Assembly: GCA_905221605.1 (NCBI GenBank)
Contig: CAJNDS010000502.1
Location: 675,001-739,000, forward strand
Reading direction: 5' to 3'
Source: Symbiodinium natans
Lineage: Eukaryota > Sar > Dinophyceae > Suessiales > Symbiodiniaceae
Length of the DNA: 64,000 nt
Both the position numbers and the translations under genes were made by a program. Each line of letters begins with the position of its first letter. The first letter of the stretch is position 1. Shown here piece after piece: positions 11,071 through 20,684 of this stretch. The notes beneath the pieces are model-generated. The model was given only the letters and a program-made list of their open reading frames with translations, did not search any database and was not told where the DNA came from.

Positions 11071-11442
11071 GTAGGCCCCACTTCTTGTCTGCTTAAGTAG
11101 ATCAGGGTTTAGGGTTTAGGGTTTGCATATATACAGGGTACGTAGTAGGATGCAGGGTCCCTTCTCAAGGGGGAAATCCCTGAAGGCTAATGAACCCCTC
11201 GCGGCTTCCAATTTGGAACGGCCTGCCAGGATGTAGATGTTTCACTTCCTCTCCTCGAAGCCACGTGGCTCGATTTAACATCGAACTCTACACTCTACTT
11301 GTCGTGTTCCCTTCTGGTCCCGATGTAATTATACTAGAATCACGCACCAGACCGATCTCCCCTACCATTAATTGTTAAGGCCTCGATACTCTAACCCTAA
11401 ACCCTAAACCCTAAACCCTAAACCCTAAACCCAAATATTCCC

Positions 11443-11540
11443 CTAATCCGGCTCATGACGCGCCAATCGACATCCAGAGGCGAAGAGCGCCTCCTCGAGG
11501 TGACGAGGAGCTCGGCGCTCAATGCGGAAGAAAAGGGCTT
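11443..11540 (+). CDS. Candidate exon, unknown gene
   Basis: A GC-rich island between CCCTAAA and TTTAGG-type repeats is open in two frames; the better one reads TRQSTSRGEERLLEVTRSSA then LNAEEKG. Boundaries are approximate. Confidence 0.3.
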
Positions 11541-11544
11541 AGGG

Positions 11545-12179
11545 GGATATTTAGGTTTACTTTTGGGGTTGTTTTGGGATTATTTGGGGTTATTTGGGGT
11601 TATTTAGGATTATTTAGGGTTATTTAGGGTTATTCAGGGTTATTGAGGGCTATTCAGGGCTTAGGGCTGTCAAGGTTGACTTTGTGAACTTCGGGTTTAG
11701 GGTTGGTTTGGGGCTACTTGCGCATTTAAGGGATATCGAAGGCGTATATGTATACATACATATATATATATATAGATATATTTATTTATTTACATAAATA
11801 TACTCACTTATTACATGAAATGGTTAGGCTCCTGGTGAAGGGTCACTTCTAGGGCCCCCCCCCCCCTCCTATTCTCTCTGAGTCTTAGGCTCATCTTCAA
11901 GGGGCTCGAAAACTTGCCACTACGATCCCCTTATGTAGTGCCTTAGCATAAGCTGCCCCCTGCCCCCTAAATGCACCTTGCAAGTAAATAGGCCCCTGGC
12001 CCTCAACGCCCGCCTGAAGCCTAGGCCGTACACCCTAATGACATAACACCTAGATTGCGTGAGAAGCAGATTTCACACAATCGTCTGGTCTTGGCGGAAC
12101 ACAGATGAAAGTCTGTGCCCGATTATGCAGTGTCTCCTAATAAGGAAGCTTCAAGCTCACATGCCCACGACTTAGTAGC
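11545..12179. other. Low-complexity and unique sequence; no gene seen
   Basis: Tandem GGTTATTTA-type repeats (11560-11650), a TA-rich tract (11755-11810), then unique sequence without a convincing exon. Confidence 0.4.
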
Positions 12180-12263
12180 TGAGTAGGTAAACCTTTTGGG
12201 GTATATATAACCTACCATATTTGAAAGGCTAACCTTTTTTTGGCCCAGGGTACTCAGCAACTA
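12180..12263. mobile_element. MITE-like element, family E
   Basis: GCTGAGTAGGTAAACC at the left and GGGTACTCAGCAACTAGG at the right form imperfect inverted ends. Same family as 10051 and 39752. Confidence 0.55.
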
Positions 12264-12271
12264 GGACACAG

Positions 12272-12350
12272 CTGGATTGAATTGGACGCTGCGCTGATCG
12301 AAGGACGCTTGCGCGATGTTGTCCCAATGGCTGGAAGATCACACTGGCAT
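12272..12350 (+). CDS. Candidate exon, unknown gene
   Basis: GACACAG acceptor, then WIELDAALIEGRLRDVVPMA. The frame stays open to 12420 and could contain its own stop. It abuts a family E element, so part may be element sequence. The opposite strand is also open. Confidence 0.3.
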
Positions 12351-12495
12351 CAGCAAGAAAAAATGCATTGCACTTCGGCCCAAGTTGTTCCTTCATGCTT
12401 AATTGCAGTACTATACTCCTAAGTAACATTCAAAACATGTCGCGGTGCCTTCTGTCGCGCTGTGCTCTCCCAGCGCCCCAGCGCCCTAAGAAGCT

Positions 12496-12543
12496 ATGGC
12501 CAGCGAAGATGTCGCAATGCAGGCGCTGGGCTCCCTTAGCCCG
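12496..12543 (+). CDS. Possible first exon of a small gene
   Basis: ATG opens MASEDVAMQALGSLSP and runs to a GT donor (GTAGTTTAGGG) that lies inside the telomere-like repeat itself. A later exon at 12810-12870 (acceptor ATCGAG) and a likely last exon at 13181 could complete a small gene of three or more exons just upstream of the RCC1-like gene. Function unknown. Confidence 0.4.
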
Positions 12544-13180
12544 GTAGTTTAGGGTTTAGGGTTTAGGGTTTAGGGTTTACAGTAGGGTTTAGAGTTTCGG
12601 GTTGAGCAATAGCCACTTCTCTAGATGTGGCCATTTTTCCAAGAATGGGGGCACCCCTTTCATACCCCCCAAACAAGTAGAATCCCCTTGAAGGGACCCC
12701 GCAAGAAGGGCGGAAACCCCTAAACCCTAAACCCTAGACACCTAAACCCTAAACCCTAAACCCTAAACCCTAAACCCTAAACCCTAAACCCTAAACTCCC
12801 CATATCGAGTTGCCCACGAAGAGTTCTCGAAGTTTTGGCACCGGAATTCTTGCGTGCCCCTGAAGATCTGAGATGGTGAAGAGCCCCTGCCTTCGCTGAG
12901 GGTTGAGGGTTATACAGGGTTTAGGGTTTAGGGTTTAGGGTTAGGGTTTAGGGTTTACGTGTCTAGGGTTTAGGGCTAGGGTGTAGGGTTTCATGGTTAG
13001 GGTTTAGGGGTTCATCCCTTCCACTCCCAGGTACAGGGCGCACGAAGGGTTCTCGAAGGTACTCTTCCTAAAACCCCCCAGGCAAGCGCTTGGCGATTCG
13101 GGGGCGTCTGTTGCGGGGTTCCGGAGGATTCAAGGCGTTCTGGGTTCAGGGTCAATCGGAGCCATACTTTTCTGCTGCAG

Positions 13181-13259
13181 TGCACTTCACGCATGGAGTT
13201 CGGGCTCTCAGCAAGAGCTTCCCGACGCTCACGCAGCTGCCCTCCTCAGCAAGTACTAG
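13181..13259 (+). CDS. Possible last exon of the small gene starting at 12496
   Basis: TTTTCTGCTGCAG is a textbook acceptor. One base completes a split codon, then ALHAWSSGSQQELPDAHAAA and LLSKY end at TAG (13257-13259). Linkage to 12496 is inferred from order and distance only. Confidence 0.4.
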
Positions 13260-13430
13260 CACCACATGCAAACATACAAGTTCTGTTTATTTTGTCTTGA
13301 GGGTACAGGGTTTAGGGTTGAGGGTTTTAGAGTGTTAATGGTATAGGGTCTAGGGTTTAGGGTCTAGGGTTTAGAGTTCACGAGCATCAGCACATCAGTT
13401 GCACAGTCTAGTACCAAGGGGCCCCTGATC

Positions 13431-14993
13431 ATGGCCCTTGCACTTCAGGTGAGCCTGCTAAGTGGCAGGACGGCTTGTATTGAAGCAGGGCCGGAAGAGC
13501 TCGTGGAGACAGTAAGAAGAAGCGCACAGAAGGCACTGGGAGTTGTCAGGGGCAGGCTCCTCAACTCCTCGGGAGGCGTTCTTGACGGAGCAGCCACGCT
13601 TGAGCAATCTGGGCTACGAAGTGGCGACTCGCTTACCTTGCATGTATCCAGCGTTCAGGTGCAAGGCAGGTCCTGTGCCTTTGCTGCCGTTCTTGGCGAT
13701 GGGTCTGTTGTGACCTGGGGCAGTGTTGAGCATGGTGGCGACAGCAGCGCTGTGCAGCATCAGCTGAAGGACGTGAAGCAGATCCAAGCTACCTACCGCG
13801 CTTTTGCTGCCATTCTGGCTGATGGGTCTGTTGTGACCTGGGGCAATGCTGCACAGGGTGGCGACAGCAGTGCTGTGCAGCATGAGCTTAAGGATGTGCA
13901 GCAGCTCCAATCTTGTGACGAGGCCTTTGCTGCCATTCTGAGTGATGGGTCTGTCGTGACCTGGGGCTACGCTGAGGCTGGCGGCGACAGCAGTTCCGTG
14001 CAGCATCAGCTGAAGGACGTGCAGCAAATCCAAACATCTGGCGACGCTTTTGCTGCCATTTTGGGCGATGGGTCTGTTGTGACCTGGGGCGTCGCTGAAA
14101 CTGGTGGCGACAGCAGTGATGTGCAGCACCAGCTGAAGGACGTGAAGCAGCTCCAGTCATCTGACGAAGCTTTTGCTGCCATTCTGGGCGATGGGTCTGT
14201 TGTAACCTGGGGCGAGGCTGAGGCTGGCGGCGACAGCAGTGCTGTGCAGCATCAGCTACAGGACGTGAAGCAGCTCCAGTCATCTGCCGAAGCTTTTGCC
14301 GCTGTTCTGGGCGATGGGTCTGTTGTGACCTGGGGCCACGCTGAGGCTGGCGGCGACAGCAGTGCTGTGCAGCATCAGCTAAACGATGTGAAGCAGGTCC
14401 AAGCCACCTGCAGCGCTTTTGCTGCCATTCTGGCTGATGGGTCTGTTGTGACCTGGGGCAATATTGAAGATGGCGGTGACAGCAGTGCTGTGCAGTGTCA
14501 GTTGAAGGACGTGCAGCAGATCCAATCATCTGGCGACGCTTTTGCTGCCATTTTGGACGATGGGTCTGTTGTGACCTGGGGCCGCGCTGAAGCTGGTGGT
14601 GACAGCAGTGATGTGCAGCATCAGCTGACAGACGTGAAGCAGATCCTAGCTACCCACCTTGCTTTCTCTGCCATTCTGGGCGATGGGTCTGTTGTGACTT
14701 GGGGCAGTGTTGCGCATGGTGGCGACAGCAGCGCTGTGCAGCATCAGCTGAAGGACGCGAAGCAGATCCAGTCATCTGGCGGCGCTTTTGCTGCCATTCT
14801 GGGCGATGGGTCTGTTGTGACCTGGGGCAATGCTGCACAGGGTGGCGACAGCAGAGCTGTGCAGCATCAGTTCAAGGATGTGCAGCAGCTCCAATCATCT
14901 GACGAGGCCTCTGCTGCCATTCTGGGCAGTGGATCTGCTCGGATTTGGGACACTGCCAGCCCATGCAAGGTTGTCGAAACGGCCAAGATTTAG
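13431..14993 (+). CDS. Ubiquitin-like plus RCC1-like repeat protein, single exon
   Basis: This is the only long intact ORF of the window (520 codons, ATG to TAG). Residues 1-78 look like a ubiquitin-like fold: strand, then a helix (VETVRRSAQKALGV), then GRLL and a closing G-D-S-L-T-L-H-V strand. Residues about 79-495 are ten tandem 41-residue repeats with the core AFAAILGDGSVVTWG and GGDSSAVQHQLKDV, followed by a decayed eleventh (ARIWDTASPC). The repeat is RCC1/HERC-like; I know this UBL-plus-repeat architecture as abundant in Symbiodinium, where it is often annotated HERC2-like although no HECT domain is present here either. The 123-bp DNA repeats are very similar to each other, suggesting recent expansion or gene conversion. 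It has no introns, unlike its neighbours, which fits a retrocopied gene. Minus-strand ORFs over it are shadows of the repeat. Confidence 0.9.
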   Translation: MALALQVSLLSGRTACIEAGPEELVETVRRSAQKALGVVRGRLLNSSGGVLDGAATLEQSGLRSGDSLTLHVSSVQVQGRSCAFAAVLGDGSVVTWGSVEHGGDSSAVQHQLKDVKQIQATYRAFAAILADGSVVTWGNAAQGGDSSAVQHELKDVQQLQSCDEAFAAILSDGSVVTWGYAEAGGDSSSVQHQLKDVQQIQTSGDAFAAILGDGSVVTWGVAETGGDSSDVQHQLKDVKQLQSSDEAFAAILGDGSVVTWGEAEAGGDSSAVQHQLQDVKQLQSSAEAFAAVLGDGSVVTWGHAEAGGDSSAVQHQLNDVKQVQATCSAFAAILADGSVVTWGNIEDGGDSSAVQCQLKDVQQIQSSGDAFAAILDDGSVVTWGRAEAGGDSSDVQHQLTDVKQILATHLAFSAILGDGSVVTWGSVAHGGDSSAVQHQLKDAKQIQSSGGAFAAILGDGSVVTWGNAAQGGDSRAVQHQFKDVQQLQSSDEASAAILGSGSARIWDTASPCKVVETAKI

Positions 14994-15164
14994 GGCAAGC
15001 TTAGCCAATCAAAGGCTTAAATCGCGCTGTTCCGCTGTTCAGAGCAGATGCCGAATGTTGCTGCGCGGCAGAGGGGGCGCCCCTGTCATCTGGATTTTTC
15101 TTTGGGAGCTTGGCACGTAGGTTCCGAGGGGACTTTGGGGGATAGTGGAGCTATTGGGTGTAAG

Positions 15165-15288
15165 GTTCATGCTGACTTTCGAGAAAGTTGCGCGAGCCAA
15201 CAATCGCGAAGAACAAGCTACACTCGCATGCAGGATTGCAGCAGGTGGGCCACCGCAAGCCAAAAAAGTTCAGCCCAACAGAAGCCCT
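15165..15288 (+). CDS. Candidate exon or small ORF
   Basis: After GTAAG, an ATG at 15169 opens ML-T-F-E-K-V-A-R then ANNREEQATLACRIAAGG and PPQAKKVQPN. It is protein-like but another frame is also open, and it lies where the 3' UTR of the RCC1-like gene would be. Confidence 0.3.
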
Positions 15289-15644
15289 AAACTCTTCAGG
15301 GTTTAGTTTCTCCAGGCGCTCTTGATAGTTGAAACCCGAAAATCAACTGTGCGTCAACTAACCCAGCCTCGTTTCCCTCAAGTTGTAGCAGCATAGCATT
15401 TTCGAAACGCAGCCTAGCACATTTAGGGTGTAGGGTTTAGGGTTCAGGGTTTAGTTTAGGGTTTAAAGGGCAAATAATACAATGACAATTCTGAAGTACC
15501 CCATGCCCATCGGTTGATAGACCGGGAGGAGGTTCCGGTGGTAATCCCTTCAAAGGGTCCTCGAGAGGGGTGCTTGGAGGTTCAAAAGCCCTGCTTGGGG
15601 TTTAGGGTTTACGGTTTAGGGTTTAGGGTTTAGGGTTTAGGGGC

Positions 15645-15790
15645 TACTTATCAACCATTTGTAACTGTGCTTATAACCCACGTTAAATTGCCCGAATATG
15701 GTTATAGATACAGTTCTAAGTACAGTACCCTAACCATAAACCCTAAACCCTATAAGTACAGTTATAATCGGTGAATAAGTGCCATGAACC
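15645..15790. mobile_element. Fold-back element, family F
   Basis: CTACTTATCAACCATTTGTAAC on the left pairs with TATAATCGGTGAATAAG on the right, and TGTGCTTATAACC with its relatives inside. Shorter relatives ending CATGAACCTCCAAGTA are at 24010-24100, and a structurally similar one is at 41490-41586. Confidence 0.45.
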
Positions 15791-16385
15791 TCCAAGTATA
15801 GGACCTTCTTCCCTACGAAGAAGTGCGTTTCAGTCTTGGGGTAAACCCGGCAAGACCCCGCACTTGAGCTGCCTTTTCGTTCAAGTAGCGGACCCCAACC
15901 CCTAAACCCGAAACCCGAAACCCTAAACCCTCATGAAATGCGGAAGGCCGAGGCTTGAGGCGTTAACACCTGAAGTATCCCCCGGGCGCCTCGCGGTATA
16001 TAAAGGTATTTACTCTTCTTGAAAGATCCATCGGGTAGTTTGCAGGGTTTATAGGGTGTATAGGGTTTATCGGGATTATAGGGCTTATAGTGTTTATAGG
16101 GTTTATAGGGTTTGTAGGGTTTAAGGTTCAACCAGCCTGGCTGGCCAGTACAACCCGCAAGCGAAACAACACCTTAGAACCGAAGCCCAAACGCCTGGCC
16201 CCTGAAGTCCTAGAACCCGAAAGCTCTGAAAACCCCAACCGGAGCCCTAAACTGCCCTAAATCTTAAACCCTAAACCCTAAACCCTAAACCCCAAACAGC
16301 CCTCAACAAACCCAGAGGCCCAAACTTCCTAAACTCCTTACAGCCCTGAAAGGCGCGATAGCCCACCCTAAGGGTCCATGTCCCT

Positions 16386-16502
16386 AACTAGGATGCCCAG
16401 TAGTACCTTTATTCCCTTTTTGGGAGGTTTAGGTTCCCTTATAAACCCCTGTAAGCAAAAAAGGGCACCCTTTTTAAGACTAGGTTGCTGGGCAACCTAG
16501 AT
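16386..16502. mobile_element. Possible distant member of MITE-like family E
   Basis: AACTAGGATGCCCAGTAGTACC and the AGGTTGCTGGGCAACCTAG end form a weak inverted pair around CCTTTTTGGGAGG. Assignment is tentative. Confidence 0.35.
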
Positions 16503-16707
16503 AGGGAATACTCTGGCCTTAAAGTACTTGCTATCTAGGGATTTGGGGTCCCAAGTATGTCATAATCAGGTACATGCACCCTTAGGGCCACTAATCCTCT
16601 AAGAAACCCTAAACCCTAAGCCCTAAACCCTAAGCCCTAAACCCTAAACCCTAAGCCCTAAGCCCTAAAGCCCTAAAGCCCTAAGCCCTAAGCCCTAAGC
16701 CCCTAAG

Positions 16708-16752
16708 ATTGACGAGGCAGTCGCACCCGGCGAGCCCATCGGCAGTGCCGAG
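16708..16752 (+). CDS. CSL4: CSL4 exon 1 of those found (N-terminal domain)
   Basis: Reads IDEAVAPGEPIGSAE, matching the conserved V-x-P-G-E motif at the start of CSL4. The acceptor is CCCTAAG inside a CCCTAAG/CCCTAAA array; the donor is GT (GTATCG). It ends in phase 0 and joins 18077. A start-codon exon must lie upstream. Confidence 0.75.
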
Positions 16753-16826
16753 GTATCGGCCTAGGGCCGACAGACTTTTCTTACTGGTGCTTAAGGGATT
16801 TAGGGTTTAGGGTTTAGGGTTTAGGA

Positions 16827-16948
16827 AAGACTTACTGGTGCTTAAGGGAGAGTGGAAGAGTGAATATAGGGACTATTATAAAGGGATGATATAGGGACTA
16901 CTATAGGGCTTCACTCTTCCACTCTCCCTTATAAGCACCAGTAAGTTT
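16827..16948. mobile_element. MITE-like element with long near-perfect inverted ends
   Basis: CTTACTGGTGCTTAAGGG plus AGAGTGGAAGAGTGAA on the left; the reverse complement TTCACTCTTCCACTCTCCC plus TTATAAGCACCAGTAAG on the right, about 34-bp arms around an A/T-rich loop. A partial copy of the left tip is at 16778-16795. It sits in CSL4 intron 1. Confidence 0.8.
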
Positions 16949-16969
16949 TGCCCTTTACAGGGTGTGCTG

Positions 16970-17126
16970 ACCTGGGACCCTCTTTACCTACACTTACTGC
17001 TGGTTAGCACGGGATGAGGCAACTTGGGGCCTATGTATACCCTTTAAGGGATTATATAGGGTACTATGAGTTAAGGGTAGTCTAGTAGTTGCTACGTAAA
17101 AAGTGTAGGTGAGCAGAGTCCCAGTT
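16970..17126. mobile_element. MITE-like inverted repeat, family C
   Basis: Left end CCTGGGACCCTCTTTACCTACA; right end GTGTAGG then AGAGTCCCAG. It is longer than other family members (inner insertion with GGGATTATATAGGG). Confidence 0.65.
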
Positions 17127-17248
17127 GTTGGTTTAGGTTCATCGTGCTTATGGGTTTACAGGGCTTGGAGGGTTGGGGCTTGGTTGTTGAGGTTGGGTTC
17201 TAGCGGCTGCCACTTGGGGTTCTCCTGGTTCTCCTGGTTCTTCTCGAG

Positions 17249-17312
17249 CGAAATTGACTTTGCGGAGTTCTCGGCGTGCCACAAGCGCCAACAGTCCGTT
17301 GTGGGTGTTTAA
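17249..17312 (+). CDS. Possible EF-hand exon
   Basis: After TTCTCGAG the frame reads SEIDFAEFSACHKRQQSVVG and stops at TAA (17310). The I-D-F-x-E-F motif is the exit of an EF-hand calcium loop. It lies on the + strand in CSL4 intron 1, so it would be another nested exon, or a relic. The short length keeps confidence low. Confidence 0.3.
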
Positions 17313-17756
17313 CGGCGTCCACCAAACTGTTCTGCGCCGTTGCGGCGTGCTCCCCTCCTTTTCGGGTCTAAGACCAGGCCAGACTCGGCTAGACCATTTT
17401 TCGTGACGTCGTGTTCTTTCCCGGTGTCGGGCTTGTTGTTTGTCATCTTAATGTACGTACAAAGGCATGTAATAGTCTACTCCATTAAATAGACACGGAA
17501 GCATTTAATCTTCTACGACATGAGATGTCAACCCTACTCCAAAACCAAAGCCCTGAAAGCCTCCAAACCAAACCTACAAGCTCTAAAGACCAAAACTGGG
17601 TCATTTGTTGACACTCTTTCTACATTTTTACGCGTACTTAAACACCAAAAGGGAACAACAATTATGATCTTAACTGTACCCCAACAATGGTGCCCAAGAA
17701 ATCCAGGGAGGGTCCAAAGATTTGCGTGTTTCTGCGGAGTTCAGCAGCTAAACCCT

Positions 17757-18065
17757 AACCCCTAAACCCTAAGCCCTAAACCCTAAACTCTAAACCCTAA
17801 ACTCTAAACCCTAAACCCTCAGCCCTAAACCCTAAACCCTAAACCCTAAACCCTAAACCCTAAACCCTAAACCCTAAACCCTAAACCCTAAACCCTAAAC
17901 CCTAAACCCTAAACCCTAAACCCTAAACCCTAAACCCTAAACCCTAACCCTAAACCCTAAACCCTAAACCCTAAACCCTGAACCCTAAACCCTAAACCCT
18001 AAACCCTAAACCCTAGACCCTAAGAACCCTAAACCCTAAACCCTAAACCCTAAACCCTAGACCCT
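17757..18065 (+). repeat. Long CCCTAAA array
   Basis: About 40 units, the longest C-strand array in the window, with a few CCCTAAG/CCCTGAA variants. It ends 11 bases before CSL4 exon 2, at an intron 3' end. Confidence 0.95.
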
Positions 18066-18076
18066 AAGCCTAGCAG

Positions 18077-18114
18077 GACCTCCTCGTCGGCCGAGGCACG
18101 TACATGGAGCCTTG
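18077..18114 (+). CDS. CSL4: CSL4 exon 2 (N-terminal domain)
   Basis: CTAGCAG acceptor, then DLLVGRGTYMEP, matching the conserved G-x-G-T/A-Y of the CSL4 N-terminus. It ends with a split codon (TG) at a GA donor (GAGAAG). Joined to the previous exon it keeps a gapless match across P-G-E to G-T-Y. Confidence 0.75.
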
Positions 18115-18158
18115 GAGAAGTTGGGGTGTTCTTTTGCCCGTTTTTTGGGGATCTGGGT

Positions 18159-18286
18159 TGGGATGTTCCCCCTTTATACTATCAGTTACTAACAGCTCCT
18201 TCATCTGGGATTATAGTACCCCCCCCCCCCCGTCGCCGCCTTTTAAAGTCCCTATTAAGGACTGTTGGTAAAAGGGGGAACATACC
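18159..18286. mobile_element. MITE-like inverted repeat, family A, with insert
   Basis: GGGATGTTCCCCCTTTATACT on the left and its reverse complement AAAGGGGGAACATACC on the right. Poly-C and a GC-rich segment interrupt the centre. Confidence 0.7.
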
Positions 18287-18889
18287 AATATCTAGGCTTT
18301 ATCGGGTTTAGGGTTTAGAGCCGGATACATACATAGCATAGGTTGTTTTTTTGTTTTAGTCTGGTTTCAGATACTATCACGAAACCCCAAAGCCTAAAGC
18401 CTAAACCTAAGCCCTAAATCGACCCAAGGATCGTGGCAGGGTCTACGCTTCCCTGGCTGGGCAGCTGAGGCCTGGTTTTTTTTTTGGTCTTCCTTGTTCT
18501 TGTGCTGGGGCTTGTTTAGGGTTTGGGGTTTAGGGTTTTAGGTTTAGGGTTTTAGGTTTAGGGCTTAGGGTAGGGGTTCAGGACTTGTGTGTTAGGGTTC
18601 TTCTAGGCAGGGGACTCTAGCCGTTCGATCCTTTTCGTTTTATCGAAATTCCGGGTTTGGGGAAGTTGGGGTTAAGGGTGTCGGGTCAACCTTGTTACAT
18701 GTAGGTTTAGGGGTGTAGTTATAATCGGGTTGGGGGTTCGGGGGCTCAGGTTCGAGAAAAAAACACTACTTGGAGGTTCCTCAAAATGGTCTGGCCCGTT
18801 CTTCTTGGCTCCTTGCTTACTCCAACTCAGAAGTATCACTGAACCCTGAACCCAAACTTGGGGGGGGGGGGTGCCTTGGACAGCCAGAG

Positions 18890-18968
18890 GTACCTGGAAG
18901 GTGCCTCAGTGGAGGTGCTGTCCCCCGAGAGCCTCCTGTCCTTCCCGGTCCCCGAGGCCCGAGCCCAG
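18890..18968 (+). CDS. CSL4: CSL4 exon 3 (N-terminal/linker)
   Basis: Acceptor GCCAGAG; one base completes the TGG split codon, then YLEGASVEVLSPESLL and SFPVPEARAQ. It sits where CSL4 has the Y-I/L-x-A-S-L-x-G strand and the variable linker. This part is poorly conserved, so the assignment rests on phase (2 to 1, then 0), length and position. Donor GA (GAAGCC). Confidence 0.6.
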
Positions 18969-19289
18969 GAAGCCGACCCTTCCCCCACTGCTTCAAGTAC
19001 TGGCCTCCGGAATCAGGATCATGGTCCCTACGCAAATATGTAGCCCTTAAAGAGGTATGGTTTATATATATATATGTATTATGTATACGACTGTATACAT
19101 CTATATATATATGGTCACCCCCCCCAATGGACCCACCGCGGGCCTTGATCTTTGCAAAAGTACCGCAAATACCGATAAAACCTATGCTGTCTGGTGATTT
19201 TCCGGTGACCGGATTTTTGACTGTATTCCTTAATTCACCCTCTCACACACGCACGGAGGGTTTTTCTTTCTGTTGGCATTTAAACCTAA

Positions 19290-20640
19290 GCCTGCAAAAA
19301 AAAAACCTTAACCTTTAAACCCTGTAGGGTTAAGGTTTAAAGGTTAAGGGTTTAAGATTTAGGCATTTGAACCTATGCCGGTAATTAAAGCTAAGCCCTT
19401 AACCTTTAAATTCTATCGGGTTGAGATTTTTACAGGTTTAGGGTTTAAGATGTAGGCGTTTAAACCTAAGCCTGCAACTAATTTTAAACCCTTAACCTTT
19501 AAACCCTGTAGGGTTAAAGTTTAGAGGCTTAGGGATTAATATCTAGCCATTTAAACCTGTAGCCAAGCCCTTAACCTTTAAACCCTATAGGGTTAAGATT
19601 TTTAAAGGTTTAGGATATAAGATGTAGGCATTTAAACCTAATTAAGCCTGCAACTAATTTTAAACCCTTAACCTTCAAACCCTGTTGGGCTAAGGTTTAA
19701 AGGTTTCGGGCTTAAGATTTAGGCATTTAAACCTATTCCGGCAATTTACGCTAAGCCTCTAACCTTTAAACCCTAGAGGGTTAAGATATTTAAAGGTTTA
19801 GGGTTTAAGTTTAAGGTTTAGGTATGTAGACCTATGCCGGCAGTTCATATTGAACCCTTAACCTTAAACCCCATAGGGATGAGATTTAAATGTTTAGGAT
19901 TCTTTACTTAGACATTTAAATCCAAGCTGACGATTCAACCTAAACCCTTAACCTTTAAACCCTATAGGGTGAAGGTTTAAAGTTTTAGGGTTTAAGGTTC
20001 AGACATTTAAACCTAAGACAGCGATTAACACTAAGCCCTTAACCTTTAAACCCTATAGGGTTAAGGTTTAAAGGTTTGGGGTTTAAGATTCAGGCATTTA
20101 AAGCTAAGTATGTAATCAATTTGTCACCCTTAACACCTCTAAACTCTGTAGTGTGAAGGTTTAAAGGCTTAGGGTTTGAAAAAACCTAAGCCCCCTAAGC
20201 CCATAGAGTTTAAACCTTAAGGGTTTAAGGTTTACGCATCTATTCCTTAACCCTAAACCCTCTAGGGTCAGGACCCTAAAGCCCTCGGCAATCAAGCCTA
20301 AACCCTTGACCTTCAAACCCCATAGGATGAAGGTTTAAAGGTTTGGGGTTTAAGACTTAGGCATTTAAACCTAGAGGGCATTTAAGCCTTAATCCTAAAC
20401 CCTTTAGGGTCAGAACCTTAGCACCCTATAGGGGTCTAGCACGTTCAAAGGCTTGAACCCTACAGGCGCTGAAGGTATACATGTCCTATCGGTTTTTAAA
20501 CCATTACACCCTGTAAGAAGGTTTAGGGTCTTTTCGGGGTCTATCTCTAAATTTCTCACGGGGTTAACCCTGCAGGGTTTAAAGTTAAAGGTTTAGGGTT
20601 AAAGGTTAAGGCAATACCTATAGGATTAGAACCTTATAAC
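19290..20640. repeat. Palindromic minisatellite, about 95-bp unit
   Basis: At least 12 diverged units, each with the self-complementary core CCTTTAAACCCTATAGGG then TTAAGGTTTAAAGG, followed by TTTAGGCATTTAAACCTAAG. Spacing is about 90-100 bp. It looks like tandemly amplified fold-back DNA built from telomere-like words and lies in CSL4 intron 3. Confidence 0.8.
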
Positions 20641-20684
20641 CCTGTAGTGCATGAGGCTTAAACCTCTAAAACTTAACCATCTTT

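Larger units (their letters stand above)
15289..16707. other. Telomere-like repeats and fold-back sequences; no gene seen
   Basis: Arrays of TTTAGGG and CCCTAAA, a long fold-back at 15645-15790 and a TATAGGGTTT array (16042-16125). The first CSL4 exon, with the start codon, is expected in or before this stretch but was not identified. Confidence 0.4.

Noticed and set aside
11190-11378. 62-codon ORF and possible RNA gene
   Set aside because: No acceptor or donor, no tRNA or 5S-like structure found by eye.
12810-12870. Exon linking 12543 and 13181
   Set aside because: Three frames are open for 17 codons or more and no donor fixes the phase, so it is mentioned only under 12496.
13614-14838. 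Minus-strand ORFs of 62-213 codons inside the RCC1-like gene
   Set aside because: Shadows of the 123-bp coding repeat; the + frame is continuous and recognisable.
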